This document shows positions 1-8,875 of a DNA stretch of 64,000 nucleotides, one piece after another. Source of the stretch: Microbacterium schleiferi (GTDB taxonomy: Bacteria > Actinomycetota > Actinomycetes > Actinomycetales > Microbacteriaceae); assembly GCF_015565955.1 (NCBI RefSeq), contig NZ_CP064760.1:1178001-1242000 (forward strand), given 5' to 3'. A program made the translations under genes and the position numbers. The notes below the pieces were generated by a model. The model worked only from the letters and a program-made list of their open reading frames with translations. It searched no databases and was not told the DNA's origin. Each line of letters starts with the position of its first letter. Position 1 is the stretch's first letter.

Positions 1-1178
1 ACCCCGACGTCCCCGACCTGCACCAGCGGCGGGTTGCTGCCGGGGGTGTACTCGCGTTGGATCAGCCCGACCAGGTCGGGGGCGAGCAGCTCGTAGAACC
101 ACCGGTCGGGCACGTACTCCCCGAACGGGACCGGGTTGACCTTGTCGTGCCACTGCCGGCCTGCGGGATCCGCAGTCCACAGCAGGGACGTGTTGAACAT
201 GTCGTCGCCGCGGGTGGTGGCGGCGTTCATCAGCAACGGCGCCCCCGCGGCTTTCACGACCCGGTCCAGGGCAGCAGCGGCGGCCGAGGTGTTCAGGGGG
301 TCGGCATCGACGCCGCCTTCCGGCCAGGCCAGCAGATCCATCGGCTGCCCGTACAGCGGCATGGTGGCGGCCGTCTGTGCGGCGAGGACCTCGCCGGGGG
401 TCTTGTCGTCGAAGTACCCGGTGGGACCGTTGCCCTGCACCCAGCCGACCCGGAACTCCCCGGCCGGCGCGGTGGGGAACTGCGGCGCGATGACCAGGAG
501 AGCGGCGACACTGATCGCGGGATGCAGTCCCACTAGGAACCGGATGCCGCCGGCGCGGATCCACTGCACCACGCCGGCGCACATCACGACGATCAGCAGT
601 GACAGGCCGGTCACGCTCGTCCACGACGCGACTTCCGCGAACGGCCCGCCCACTTGGGTGATCCCGACCCTGGCCCACGGGAACCCGGAGTACGGCCATG
701 CGCCCATCACCACCTCACGGGCCGCCCAGAGTCCCCCGATCAGCGGAGGAACCAAGAGCAGCTGCACCAGGCCCCGGGCCGGGTAGCGGGCGGTCCACCG
801 GTAGGCGAGGGCGATCGGCGCCGCCCCGGCGCCGAACAGGGCCGCTTCCAGCCCGGCGAGGGCCAGCCACGGCACCGGGCCGAGAAACTCCCCCACCCAC
901 ACCAGATGGGTCGTGTAGAACACGGCGCCGAAGACGGTGCCGACCAGCAGCGCCCCGCCGATACTGCGGCCGATCAGTGTCACCACGGCGACCGTGACAC
1001 TGACGAACGTCACCGGCCACCATCCCACCGGTGGGGACGCCAGATCCAGCAGCAGTCCGGCGGCCGCGGACGCCGGCACCGCCACCCACAACGGCAGCGA
1101 CCATGCCCCGGGGGTGCGGCGCGGGGACTCCTGCTCCGGCGCGGCGGCCGGGGCAGGGGATGGCAGGGTCGTTCGCAT
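1..1178 (-). CDS. lnt: Apolipoprotein N-acyltransferase Lnt (3' end cut by window edge)
   Basis: Transfers the third acyl chain to the N-terminal cysteine of lipoproteins in the membrane. Reading leftward from the ATG at 1178, 392 codons are open to the window edge. The N-terminal part is hydrophobic with several membrane segments, followed by a nitrilase-fold domain. Two of the three catalytic residues can be located: the Glu in LAWPEGGVD and the Lys in HDKVNPVPFGEYVP. The catalytic Cys would lie beyond position 1. The gene starts 3 bases after the ctaG stop, so it is the most distal visible member of the operon. With lspA in the same operon it forms an accessory lipoprotein-maturation pair, probably additional to housekeeping copies elsewhere (inference). 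Confidence 0.9.
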   Translation of the reverse strand, partial: MRTTLPSPAPAAAPEQESPRRTPGAWSLPLWVAVPASAAAGLLLDLASPPVGWWPVTFVSVTVAVVTLIGRSIGGALLVGTVFGAVFYTTHLVWVGEFLGPVPWLALAGLEAALFGAGAAPIALAYRWTARYPARGLVQLLLVPPLIGGLWAAREVVMGAWPYSGFPWARVGITQVGGPFAEVASWTSVTGLSLLIVVMCAGVVQWIRAGGIRFLVGLHPAISVAALLVIAPQFPTAPAGEFRVGWVQGNGPTGYFDDKTPGEVLAAQTAATMPLYGQPMDLLAWPEGGVDADPLNTSAAAAALDRVVKAAGAPLLMNAATTRGDDMFNTSLLWTADPAGRQWHDKVNPVPFGEYVPDRWFYELLAPDLVGLIQREYTPGSNPPLVQVGDVG

Positions 1179-1181
1179 CGG

Positions 1182-2120
1182 TCAGATGTCTTTCTGGTGC
1201 AGGCGGGTGAGATAGTCGTTGTAGGCGTCGAGCTCGGGGTCGCCGTGGACGTCGGCGCGGCGGTCGGCGGCGTCGGCCTCGACGGTGTCATCGCGGAACC
1301 AGCGGTGCATGACGTAGATCAGCATCAGCAGGGTGGGGGCCTCACCGTAGGACCACGCCAGCCCGCCGGCGAGGCGCTGGTCCTCGATCGGGTCGATGCC
1401 CAGCGCGCTGGTGGGGCCGGCGAACCCGTCGACGAGGGTGGTGGCAGCCATCATCAGAAACACCCCAAAGAATGCGTGCAGGGCCGCTTCGGCAAACACG
1501 TCCAGGGCGCGGCCGCCGTGGCTCATCCGCACCGGCAACGGGTCAGAGGACAGCACCGGGATGGTGAACAGCATCCCTGCGACGAGGAACCCGACCTCGA
1601 GGAGGGTGTGCCCGGTGATAGTGGACAGGATCGGGTCGGCGAAGTTCGCCAGATACAAGCCGTAGAACGCCAGCAGATACAGCGGCACCGCCAGCCACGG
1701 GCTCAGCAGCCACCGTGCGGTGCGGCTGCGCAACCCGGCATGCGCGGCACGCAGCACCAGCAGGCCCGCTCCGCGGTGCGGGGTGGCGCGCAGCAGCAAG
1801 GTGCCGGGCGAGCCGAGGACCAGCAGCGGCGGGATCGCCATCATCAGGGTCAGCTGCTGGAACATGAACACCGAGAACAGCGCATACCCGTAGTTCTCCA
1901 CCGCCAGCCCGGTCACCGCGGCGAGAGCGATACAGCCGAGCAGGAAGCTGATCGTCCGCCATACCGGCCAGCCGCGGCCGCGCACCCACATGCGGATCGC
2001 ACCGGCCAGGTAGACGACTGCGAGAAGTCCCGCGATAAGCGGCAGCGCCGGAGCCGGAAGCGGGGCCGGGGTGATAAACCCGGGCAGGGTCGGCGGGGCA
2101 TCCGGGATCCACACGCTCAT
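1182..2120 (-). CDS. ctaG: CtaG-family cytochrome c oxidase assembly protein
   Basis: Polytopic membrane protein of about 312 residues of the caa3-type CtaG family, which supports assembly or copper loading of heme-copper oxidases. Many hydrophobic helices are visible, with a family-typical stretch around residues 75-110 (ENYGYALFSVFMFQQ, then LMMAIPPLLVLGSP). The start is set at the ATG at 2120, which shares its A with the TGA of the upstream resB reading (TGATG overlap); a GTG one codon earlier is the alternative. It is followed after 3 bases by lnt. Its position behind resB, ccdA and copC points to a role in copper supply to extracytoplasmic or oxidase sites. Confidence 0.88.
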   Translation of the reverse strand: MSVWIPDAPPTLPGFITPAPLPAPALPLIAGLLAVVYLAGAIRMWVRGRGWPVWRTISFLLGCIALAAVTGLAVENYGYALFSVFMFQQLTLMMAIPPLLVLGSPGTLLLRATPHRGAGLLVLRAAHAGLRSRTARWLLSPWLAVPLYLLAFYGLYLANFADPILSTITGHTLLEVGFLVAGMLFTIPVLSSDPLPVRMSHGGRALDVFAEAALHAFFGVFLMMAATTLVDGFAGPTSALGIDPIEDQRLAGGLAWSYGEAPTLLMLIYVMHRWFRDDTVEADAADRRADVHGDPELDAYNDYLTRLHQKDI

Positions 2121-3813
2121 CACGGCGCACCCCCACTATCACGCTCCGCGTCAAGAGCCTGCACGTGGCGGATCGCGAGCTCGTCGACCGCACGCTCCAA
2201 AGCAGGATCTTCACCGCGGGCCAGCCCCGCGTACTCGACGTGAACACCCTCCGGCGTGCTGCGGGCCTTCACCCAGAGCCGCCGGCGGGGCACGAACAGC
2301 CCGGCGAACAGGCCAAGGGTGGCAAGGGCGGAGAACGCGAGCACCCACCCGCTGCTGGGGTCGCGTTGGATCTGCAGCGACGCGAACCGTTTCACCGGCT
2401 CCTCCGCCGTGACCTGCTCCCACGTGATGGTGCCCCACCCGTTCGGCAGATCGACGGTGGCGCCGGGGGTCAGCTCGAGGGAGTCGGCCGCGGTGTCGCC
2501 GCCGGTGTGCTGGGTGAGCCCGTCGACCTCGAGCGTGTACACCGACCTCGGCGTGCCATCGTCGATGCCGAGATCCCCGCTGAACACGTTGAGGGTGATC
2601 ACCGGGTTGACCACGTCGGGGTAGACGGAGGTGAACGCGCCGGAGGGCAGCACCCCTGGGTGGGGTAGAAGAACCCGACCAGCCCGACCTGCTCGGGCAG
2701 CCCGTCCGGGATCTTGATGATCCCCAGCGAGGTCATGTTGGAGTCCTGCGGCAGGAACGGCTGCGACTCGCTGTACACCACCTCACCGGCGGCGTCGCGG
2801 ATCGTGAGGGTGGGGGCGTAGCCGTTGCCGAGCAGGTAGATTCGGTCGCCTTCGACGGTGATCGGGTAGTTCACGATCACGCTTTGCGCCCGGTTATCCT
2901 GCCCAGGTTGGCGGATCGTAACGTCGGCGGAGAAGTCGCCGGCCTGCCCTGCGCCGGGGGTGCCGGGCAGGCGGTAGGAGACCTGGAAGTCGTCGAGGGT
3001 GAGTGAGTAGGGGGCAAGGCTGGTGCCGTCGATGAACCGGCCGGGGTTGAACGAGGAGTAGTCGCTGAGCGCGTTCACGAACGTGGTGCCCTCCACCACC
3101 ACTCGCTGCCCGGTGTATGCGAACGACCCGCCGATCGCGACCGAGACGAGCACCCCGACGAGGGCGACATGGAAGATCAGGTTTCCGGTCTCGCGCAGGT
3201 AGCCGCGCTCTGCCGACACCGACGTGGTTCCGCGAGCGTCGTAGCGCTCCACCCGGTATCCGGCTCGCCGCAGTTGCTCCGCCGCGACGTCGATCGCGTG
3301 CGCGGCCGGGTCGGTCTGCCCTTCCCCTCTCGGCAAAGTCAGTTCCCGGTGCTCCGAGAGCCGTGACAACCGGGCGGGGGTGCGCGGCGGGCGGGAACGC
3401 AGCGCCTTGTAGTGGTGGCGGGCGCGGGGGATCACGCAGCCGATCAGGGAGGTGAACAGCAGCAGGTAGATCGCGGAGAACCACGGCGACAGGTACACGT
3501 CGAACAGGCCCACCGCATCTGCCAGCGGGAACACGTCGGGGTTGTCTCGCTCCCACTGGATGACCCCGTTGGGGTCGGCGCTGCGCTGCGGGAACAGCGA
3601 CCCCGGAACCGCGGCGATCGCGAGGAATAGCAGCAACACCAGCGCGGTGCGCATGCTGGTCAGCTGCCGCCACGCCCACCGCAGCCACCCCATGACACCC
3701 AGCGTCGGCTGGGAGATCTCGGTCGAGGTGTCGACGTCGGTGTCGGCGTGATCGCCGGGGCGTAGCGGGTCGGCGGTGACGTCGGTGCCGGTGTCAGAGC
3801 GGGAGGGGGACAT
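2120..3813 (-). pseudogene. resB: ResB/Ccs1 cytochrome c biogenesis protein, frameshifted as given
   Basis: ResB-like membrane protein of system II cytochrome c maturation, which with CcsA/ResC carries heme to apocytochromes on the outer face. Two frames cover it: the start at 3813 reads about 385 good residues (membrane helices from about residue 40, large external domain) and then leaves the frame after GFFYPTQ. The frame ending at 2120 supplies the rest, including the last membrane helix and a basic C-terminus. Adding one G to the run of four at 2653-2656 gives one 564-residue protein, normal for actinobacterial ResB. The start overlaps the end of ccdA by 20 bases. A genuine mutation cannot be excluded, but the pattern elsewhere in the window favours a sequence error. 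Confidence 0.87.
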
Positions 3814-4558
3814 TGATCACCACCTGTTGCAGCTGTGACATCAGCGCGGTCCACAGCCCGGTCACCATCAGCAGGCCCAGGGCGATGAGCATGGCTCCGC
3901 CGATGATGTTCAGGGCGCGGATGCGTTGGCGCAGGAACGTCACCGATCGGGACGCCCACCCCCATCCGGCCGCGAGGATCAGGAATGGGATGCCCAGACC
4001 CAGCGAGTACGCCAGCCCCAGCAGGCCCGCGCGGGCGGGGTCGCCCAGGTTCCACGACATCGAGATGATCGCCGCGAGCGTCGGGCCGATGCAGGGAGTC
4101 CAACCGACACCGAGCGCGAACCCGAGCAGCGGCGCCCCGATCAGCCCGGCCCGCCCGCGGGCGCGGGGGCGGAGGGTGCGTTGCGCGATGCCGAAGAACC
4201 CGAGGAACACCAGCCCCAGGGCGATGATGACGACCCCGAACACGCGGGTGAGCACATTCGCGTACTGCAGCAGCACGTATCCGAAGGCGCCGCCGAGGAT
4301 CGTGACGGCGACGAACACCACCGTGAACCCGGCGATGAACAGGCTCACGCCCAGCAGCAGCCGGGCGCGCTCCGCCGTCACCGTGCGGCCGCCGGTCCCC
4401 GTGGACGCCGCGGTGGTGGTGGTGCTGCCGAGGTAGCCCAGGTAGCCGGGCACCAGCGGCAGCACGCACGGGGACACGAACGAGACCAGGCCGGCGAGGA
4501 TCGCGACCGGGATCGCGACCCACAGGGCACCGTCGACGATCACCTGACCCGGGTTCAT
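3794..4558 (-). CDS. ccdA: CcdA-type cytochrome c biogenesis / thiol-disulfide membrane protein
   Basis: Membrane protein of 254 residues in the CcdA/DsbD-beta family, which passes electrons from cytoplasmic thioredoxin to extracytoplasmic thiol proteins such as the TlpA encoded just upstream. Motifs seen are VSFVSPCVLPLVPGYLGYL in the first helix and GVGWTPCIGPTLAA in the fourth; their cysteines form the redox pair. The start at 4558 (MNPGQVIVDG) overlaps the tlpA stop as ATGA; the longer open frame upstream is arginine-rich shadow. It sits between tlpA and resB, the standard order of system II cytochrome c maturation genes. Confidence 0.93.
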   Translation of the reverse strand: MNPGQVIVDGALWVAIPVAILAGLVSFVSPCVLPLVPGYLGYLGSTTTTAASTGTGGRTVTAERARLLLGVSLFIAGFTVVFVAVTILGGAFGYVLLQYANVLTRVFGVVIIALGLVFLGFFGIAQRTLRPRARGRAGLIGAPLLGFALGVGWTPCIGPTLAAIISMSWNLGDPARAGLLGLAYSLGLGIPFLILAAGWGWASRSVTFLRQRIRALNIIGGAMLIALGLLMVTGLWTALMSQLQQVVINVPLPL

Positions 4559-5154
4559 GACGTGTCCTCCGCGAGCGTGTCGGCGACCAGGGTGGACAGG
4601 ATCGACGCGGAGGCCAGCTGCCCGATGATCCGCGCCGCAACCCGCCCGTCCCGGTCGATGACCAGAGTGGTCGGGGTGGCCTGGATCGGGGTGACCTGCG
4701 CGAACGCGAGCTTGACCCGCCCGTCGTTCACGTCGATCACGCTCGGGTAGGTGACGTTGTTGTCCCGGGCGAACGACAGTGCCGTGGCCGGCTGGTCGTA
4801 GGTGTTCACCCCGAGGAACGCCACACCCTGGTCCTGATACTCCTGCCAGACCTCCTCGAGCATCGGGGCCTCGACGATGCACGGCCCGCACGCGGCGTAC
4901 CAGAAGTTCACCACCAGCACCCCGCCCCGGTAGTCGTCGCTGGACACCGCCTCCCCGGTCTCGGTGACGCCCTCGAACACCACCGGCTCACCGCGCTCGG
5001 CATCCGGGATCTCCACGACCTGAAAGTCGCCGGCGATGTAGCCCTTCTCGTTCCCGTCCCGGTACTGCTGCGCCAGCGAGTCGCTGGACGTGCACCCGGT
5101 CAGCAGCAGCACCGCGACCAGCGTCACGGCGGCAGGGACGGCGCGGCGGTTCAT
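4555..5154 (-). CDS. TlpA/ResA-like thioredoxin-fold lipoprotein
   Basis: Membrane-anchored extracytoplasmic thioredoxin-like protein of 199 residues, presumably reducing apocytochrome or other envelope thiols with electrons from CcdA. The N-terminus MNRRAVPAAVTLVAVLLLTGC is a lipoprotein signal with lipobox LTGC. The active site is AACGPC (CxxC) near residue 95, and the cis-proline side is visible as QATPTTLVIDRDG. The start was chosen at 5154 because the signal peptide begins there and the ATG overlaps the preceding stop (ATGA). As a lipoprotein it is a client of the LspA and Lnt encoded in the same operon. Confidence 0.92.
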   Translation of the reverse strand: MNRRAVPAAVTLVAVLLLTGCTSSDSLAQQYRDGNEKGYIAGDFQVVEIPDAERGEPVVFEGVTETGEAVSSDDYRGGVLVVNFWYAACGPCIVEAPMLEEVWQEYQDQGVAFLGVNTYDQPATALSFARDNNVTYPSVIDVNDGRVKLAFAQVTPIQATPTTLVIDRDGRVAARIIGQLASASILSTLVADTLAEDTS

Positions 5155-5486
5155 GCGCGCTTGACCTTGATCAACGCGCCGGCGACCAGGAACACGACCG
5201 CGGCGACCGGCTGCGCGGCCGTCCACACCGGTCCGGTGAACGGGAACGGGAGCACCGGGTTCCAGATCACCGCGATCGCGGCGAACACCGGCAGCCACCA
5301 CCACTGCCTGGCCTGGATCGCGAACCATCCCACGATGACCGCGAAGATCGCCGCGACGAACAGCACCAGCGTGAACCAGCCCCCGCCCATCAGCAGCGGC
5401 GCGACGAACAGCACCGCCGCCGCGAGCAGCCCCGGCGCGAACGCGTTGCGCTGGTACACGGACGGGGTTCGCTGCTTCGCCATCAT
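5151..5486 (-). CDS. DUF6804-type small membrane protein
   Basis: Small integral membrane protein of about 111 residues with four predicted helices (around residues 14-30, 33-52, 58-75 and 82-103). It resembles the uncharacterised DUF6804 family of actinobacteria; no catalytic motif is visible. The start at 5486 (MMAKQRTP) overlaps the lspA stop, and its own stop overlaps the tlpA start, so it is translationally coupled on both sides. The second Met at 5483 is an equally possible start. The function is unknown; the coupling suggests a role with lipoprotein or thiol handling (inference). Confidence 0.72.
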   Translation of the reverse strand: MMAKQRTPSVYQRNAFAPGLLAAAVLFVAPLLMGGGWFTLVLFVAAIFAVIVGWFAIQARQWWWLPVFAAIAVIWNPVLPFPFTGPVWTAAQPVAAVVFLVAGALIKVKRA

Positions 5487-6031
5487 GACCCGTTCACCAC
5501 CGAGCCCGCCGCGGGCGAGGCAGCGTTTGTCGCACCCTCGGCTGCGCTCGCGCGGGCGCATCGGTGACGGGCCCAGATCGTCAGGCCCAGGACGATGACG
5601 CCGGCGCCGAGCGCGACGTCGGCAAGATTGCCGATGAACAGGTTCCCGTAGGCGAGGAAGTCGGTGACGTGACCGACCCCGAACCCGGGCGGGGAGAACA
5701 GCCGGTCGATCAGGTTCCCAATCGCACCGCCCAGGATCAGCCCGATCCCCACCGCCCACCATCCGGTCCGCGCCCGCGCGGCGGCGACGACCAGCAACAC
5801 CACGGCCCCGACCCCGAGGAGAGTGAGCAGTCCGGTGAACCCGGACCCGAGGGAAAGGATCGCGCCCGGATTGAACGCGAGCTGCAGCCCGAGCAGATCC
5901 CCGAGCAGCGGGATCCGCTCCGTCTCACTCAACCCTCCCAACGCGGCCGCCTTCGTCGCCTGATCGACCAGGACCACCACAGCGGCGGCCAGGCACGCGA
6001 CCGCGAACCGCCGGGTCTGCTCACGAACCAT
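5483..6031 (-). CDS. lspA: Signal peptidase II (lipoprotein signal peptidase)
   Basis: Membrane aspartyl protease that removes lipoprotein signal peptides after diacylglyceryl transfer. The 182-residue protein has four helices and both catalytic Asp motifs: GGAIGNLIDRLF near residue 105 and NLFIGNLADVALGAG near residue 133. It also has the conserved FNPGAILSL turn after helix 1. The C-terminus carries a short Ala/Ser-rich tail beyond the family core. The gene starts 66 bases after the zinc-ribbon gene and overlaps the DUF6804 gene. An lspA inside a metal/thiol operon together with lnt is typical of actinobacterial genomic islands and is probably a second copy. Confidence 0.93.
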   Translation of the reverse strand: MVREQTRRFAVACLAAAVVVLVDQATKAAALGGLSETERIPLLGDLLGLQLAFNPGAILSLGSGFTGLLTLLGVGAVVLLVVAAARARTGWWAVGIGLILGGAIGNLIDRLFSPPGFGVGHVTDFLAYGNLFIGNLADVALGAGVIVLGLTIWARHRCARASAAEGATNAASPAAGSVVNGS

Positions 6032-6097
6032 CAGCGGTGCTCCCTGCGACAGATGCGGTCGCTGACACGCCGGACGTCCAGGCAGAGGCCTTTGGGG

Positions 6098-6373
6098 TCA
6101 GAAGTCGAAGAGGTCACCGAGGAACCCCTCCTTCCGCCGACGCCCGGAGCGACCGTGATGATCCCTGTCGCGGTCAGAACGGTGGTCGCCCTCACGCGGA
6201 TAAGGGGCGGTGCTTCTTTGCCGCCCGCCACCGGCGAGGTCGGCGGCACGGTCGATGATCTTGTCGAGCTCGCCACGGTCCAGCCACACCCCCCGGCACT
6301 GCGGGCAGTAGTCGATCTCGACCCCGGAGCGATCCGTGATCAGCAGAGCGGCGCCGTCGACCGGACATTTCAT
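6098..6373 (-). CDS. Zinc-ribbon (zf-TFIIB type) small protein
   Basis: Protein of 91 residues. The N-terminal half is a TFIIB-type zinc ribbon: MKCPVDGAAL, then YCPQCRGVWLDRGELDKII, giving three visible cysteines (CPVD and CPQC) and the invariant WLDRGELD segment. The C-terminal half is a charged, His/Arg/Asp-rich linker ending in a hydrophobic patch (GFLGDLFDF). Proteins of this type are small cytoplasmic proteins of unknown function. The start overlaps the copC stop as ATGA. The histidines in the tail (DRDHHGRS) could bind metal, in keeping with the operon; this is inference. Confidence 0.83.
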   Translation of the reverse strand: MKCPVDGAALLITDRSGVEIDYCPQCRGVWLDRGELDKIIDRAADLAGGGRQRSTAPYPREGDHRSDRDRDHHGRSGRRRKEGFLGDLFDF

Positions 6374-7086
6374 GACGGGTACTCATTCTGTTGCTGTGCG
6401 TCGGCGGGTCCGCCATCCGCGGCATCCGCAGCCGCGGCTGCTCGGTCGCGGCGGCGACGCTCTCTGGCCACCATGAGCACGACCACCACTGCGCCGCCGA
6501 GAACGATCACGCCGCTTACGACGGCGAGGACCGGCAGAAACTCCCCACCCCCGGAGGGCTCACCGTGACCGGGGTTCCCGGTGGTATCGGTGGACGTGGG
6601 AGACGGGGCGGGTGTCTGCTCCTCGGTCGCTTCGGGGGTGGGGGTGCTGGTGGGGACGGTGACCGCTTCGACGGTGTACTGGTACTCGTTGCTGATCGGA
6701 TGCCCGTCGCTGGACACCACCCGCCACCGCACCGTGTACGCCCCGGCCTGACCGGGCGTCACCGCCTGAGTGACCGTGGTCCCGTCGATGACCGGATCCC
6801 CCGACGCGAGGTTCCCCCCGTCCGGGGCGACCACCTCGATGATCACGGCGCTGAAATCGGTGAGGATCTCACCGCTGAACGTCAGCGAGATCTCCTCCGG
6901 GACGACACTGACCGTGGACCCGGCTTCCGGAGACGAGGAGACGATCTCATCGTGCGCGGCCGCAGGCGCCGCAGTGGCCAACAGGAGCCCAGCGGCCACC
7001 AGCAGCGACGTCAGGGTGGGCAAGAGGAAGACACGTCTCCGCGAGCCGGATCGGTGCGGGCGTTCGTGGTCTGTGACGGTGGTCAA
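6370..7086 (-). CDS. copC: CopC-domain copper-binding protein with C-terminal membrane anchor
   Basis: Extracytoplasmic copper carrier of about 238 residues. A signal peptide (FLLPTLTSLLVAAGLLLATAAPAAA) is followed by a mature N-terminus starting AHDEIVSSSPEAG, where the first His is the classic CopC Cu(II) ligand. The CopC fold follows, with the family end motif SSDGHPISNEYQYTV near residue 140. A Thr/Pro/Ser-rich linker, one membrane helix and a basic tail complete it. The start is taken as the TTG at 7086 because a GAAAGGA ribosome site lies just upstream; the open frame extends further but without a ribosome site. It is followed by the overlapping zinc-ribbon gene. Confidence 0.88.
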   Translation of the reverse strand: MTTVTDHERPHRSGSRRRVFLLPTLTSLLVAAGLLLATAAPAAAHDEIVSSSPEAGSTVSVVPEEISLTFSGEILTDFSAVIIEVVAPDGGNLASGDPVIDGTTVTQAVTPGQAGAYTVRWRVVSSDGHPISNEYQYTVEAVTVPTSTPTPEATEEQTPAPSPTSTDTTGNPGHGEPSGGGEFLPVLAVVSGVIVLGGAVVVVLMVARERRRRDRAAAAADAADGGPADAQQQNEYPS

Positions 7087-7099
7087 GGCGGTGGTCCTT

Positions 7100-8117
7100 T
7101 CAGGGCCTGTTGATGATGTGCTGGGCAATCGTCGTCGCGTCTTTCCACACCCCGGCGAGGGTGTCGGCACCGCGGCCGCCGTACTGCGGCATCCCCGCCA
7201 CGAACAGCCCGGGCAGCCCGGTCATGGTGCGCCGAGGCCGGTTGATGCGGGCCGGCTCCGGGAGCCAGTCATCGCCGGGGTCGTAGCCGGTGGCGAGAAT
7301 CACCGACCGGGGGAGGCCTGCGTGCCATCAGCGAAGGCCACCACGGAGCCTGTGCTGGTCTCCACCCCGGGAGCGATCGTGACCCCGGCGCGGCGCAGCT
7401 GCTCATAGCTCTCGCCGAACACGGGCTCCGGACGACGCTCCCGCGAGAACAAGGACACCCGCTCGCCGGCAGCGGCGGGGTAGCTCATCGCGGGGCGATG
7501 CTGCCGCCGCGTGCGCACGGACAGAGTGACGGTGTGCGACGCGGACAGCTCACGCGCCAGCTGGACACCGCTGTTGCCGCCACCGACGATGAGCACGTCC
7601 CCTGCCGGGATCTGCTTCGGATACAGGTACTGGCTGCTGTGCAGCACTACCCCCGGCACCGTCATCCCCGCCGCCCATTCAGGAAGACGAGGCCGCGCAG
7701 CGGCACCAGTCGCACAGATCACGTTGCGGGTCTGCACCTCCCCGCCGTCGTAGACAGCAACAGCGTCGAACCGTTCCCTCGTTGTTCCACCCCAACCGCA
7801 CGAACACCCCAGACCGTCTCCACACCCAGCCTGGCCTCCACGAAAGAGAGGTAGTCCGCCATCTCGTCCACTCGCGGATGCCGGCGCTGGTCACCCAGCA
7901 GCCGCCGCGGAGACAGCGCGCTATGCCGGGCGTCGCTGAGAAGCTCCATCGAATGCCACCGTGAGGACCAGGAACGCTGCCCCGTGCTGGCGGCGTCGAT
8001 CACCACGAACTCGTGCTGCGGCCGCAGCCCTTCCGCGCTCAGAGCCGCGGCAACCGCGAGCCCGGACTGCCCGGCGCCGACGATGATCGCGCGCCGATGC
8101 GTCAAACCCGCCCGCAT
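7100..8117 (-). pseudogene. FAD/NAD(P)-dependent monooxygenase-like oxidoreductase, frameshifted twice as given
   Basis: Flavin-containing monooxygenase/CzcO-like protein. Three successive frames carry one protein: the FAD-binding IIVGAGQSGLAVAAAL near the N-terminus, the NADPH-binding VLIVGGGNSGVQLARE in the middle, and the C-terminal ILATGYDP and LFVAGMPQYGGRG motifs. Adding one base in the G/C runs near 7776-7793 and one in the run of five G at 7309-7313 restores a 339-residue frame, normal for the family. The start ATG at 8117 shares its A with the DsbA-like stop (TGATG). Its link to the metal/thiol operon is unclear; it could oxidise a small thiol or amine. Confidence 0.82.
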
Positions 8118-8785
8118 CACTGGCCACCGTTCACCGCAGCCTGGATGGCGTTCTCGAGGTCGTCCCACGCCTGCAGCTCGAGCAGCTCGCCGTCGAGAAA
8201 GAACGTCGGGGTGCTGCTCACGCCAAGCGCCTGGCCCTCCTCGAAGTCCAGCTCCACCCGCTCCGTCGTGGCCGGGTCCGCCACGGCGGCGTCATATGCG
8301 GCCATGTCCAGACCGATCTCCTCCGCGAAGCCACGGAACAGGTCGGCGCGAGACTCCTGCGCCTCACCCCACTCCGCCTGCGTCTCGAACAGCCGGACAT
8401 ACATGTCCTCGAACCGGTCCTGCTGCGCGGCCGCTTCCGCCGCGACCGCCGCGTTCTTCGAGTTGAAATGGCCCGGCAACGGGAAGTAACGAACCACATA
8501 CGTGATCTCCCCCGCGAACCGGTCCCGCAGATCCTCCACGATCGGGAAGAACGCGCCACACGCCTCACACTCGAAATCGAGGAACTCGACCAGGGTGACA
8601 GCGCCCTCCCCGCCGTCGTCGAGGACATGCGAGCTCCCCCGCACCACCTGCGGGGATGCGTCACCGCCCCCAGGTGAAGGTGAAGCGGTCTGGCTCTGAT
8701 TGACAAGGACATAGATCAACGCGGCGATCACCATCACCACCACAACGGCCATGGTGACGAGCGTCGCCTTCACAGGGGCTTTCAT
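8117..8785 (-). CDS. DsbA-like thiol:disulfide oxidoreductase, membrane-anchored
   Basis: Extracytoplasmic thioredoxin-fold protein of 222 residues. A single N-terminal anchor helix (residues 8-28) is followed by a Ser/Pro/Gly linker and a DsbA-family thioredoxin-like domain. The active site is CEAC within FLDFECEACGAFFP near residue 80, and the cis-Pro loop is GVSSTPTFFLDG. The start at 8785 (MKAPVKATL) places the anchor at the N-terminus; the longer frame to 8830 adds an unlikely leader. It probably makes disulfides in exported proteins, complementing the reductive TlpA/CcdA branch of the same operon. Confidence 0.88.
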   Translation of the reverse strand: MKAPVKATLVTMAVVVVMVIAALIYVLVNQSQTASPSPGGGDASPQVVRGSSHVLDDGGEGAVTLVEFLDFECEACGAFFPIVEDLRDRFAGEITYVVRYFPLPGHFNSKNAAVAAEAAAQQDRFEDMYVRLFETQAEWGEAQESRADLFRGFAEEIGLDMAAYDAAVADPATTERVELDFEEGQALGVSSTPTFFLDGELLELQAWDDLENAIQAAVNGGQ

Positions 8786-8821
8786 CGGGTACTCCAAACC
8801 AAGACACGGCACAAGACAGAA

Positions 8822-8840
8822 CCCGGGCACGTAGCCCGGG
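8822..8840. terminator. 7-bp inverted repeat between DUF6153 and DsbA-like genes
   Basis: CCCGGGC at 8822-8828 and GCCCGGG at 8834-8840 form a perfect 7-bp stem with a 5-base loop, between the DUF6153 stop (8876) and the DsbA-like start (8785). It has no T-tract. It could partly terminate or stabilise the leader mRNA; function not shown by sequence. Confidence 0.4.
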
Positions 8841-8875
8841 ACGAAGCGCCACCCGGCAGGGCGGCGTACCAGATG

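Noticed and set aside
654..2243. Rightward open frame of 529 codons over ctaG and lnt
   Set aside because: Arg/Gln/His-rich antisense shadow of high-GC genes; no motifs; the opposite strand holds clear CtaG and Lnt.
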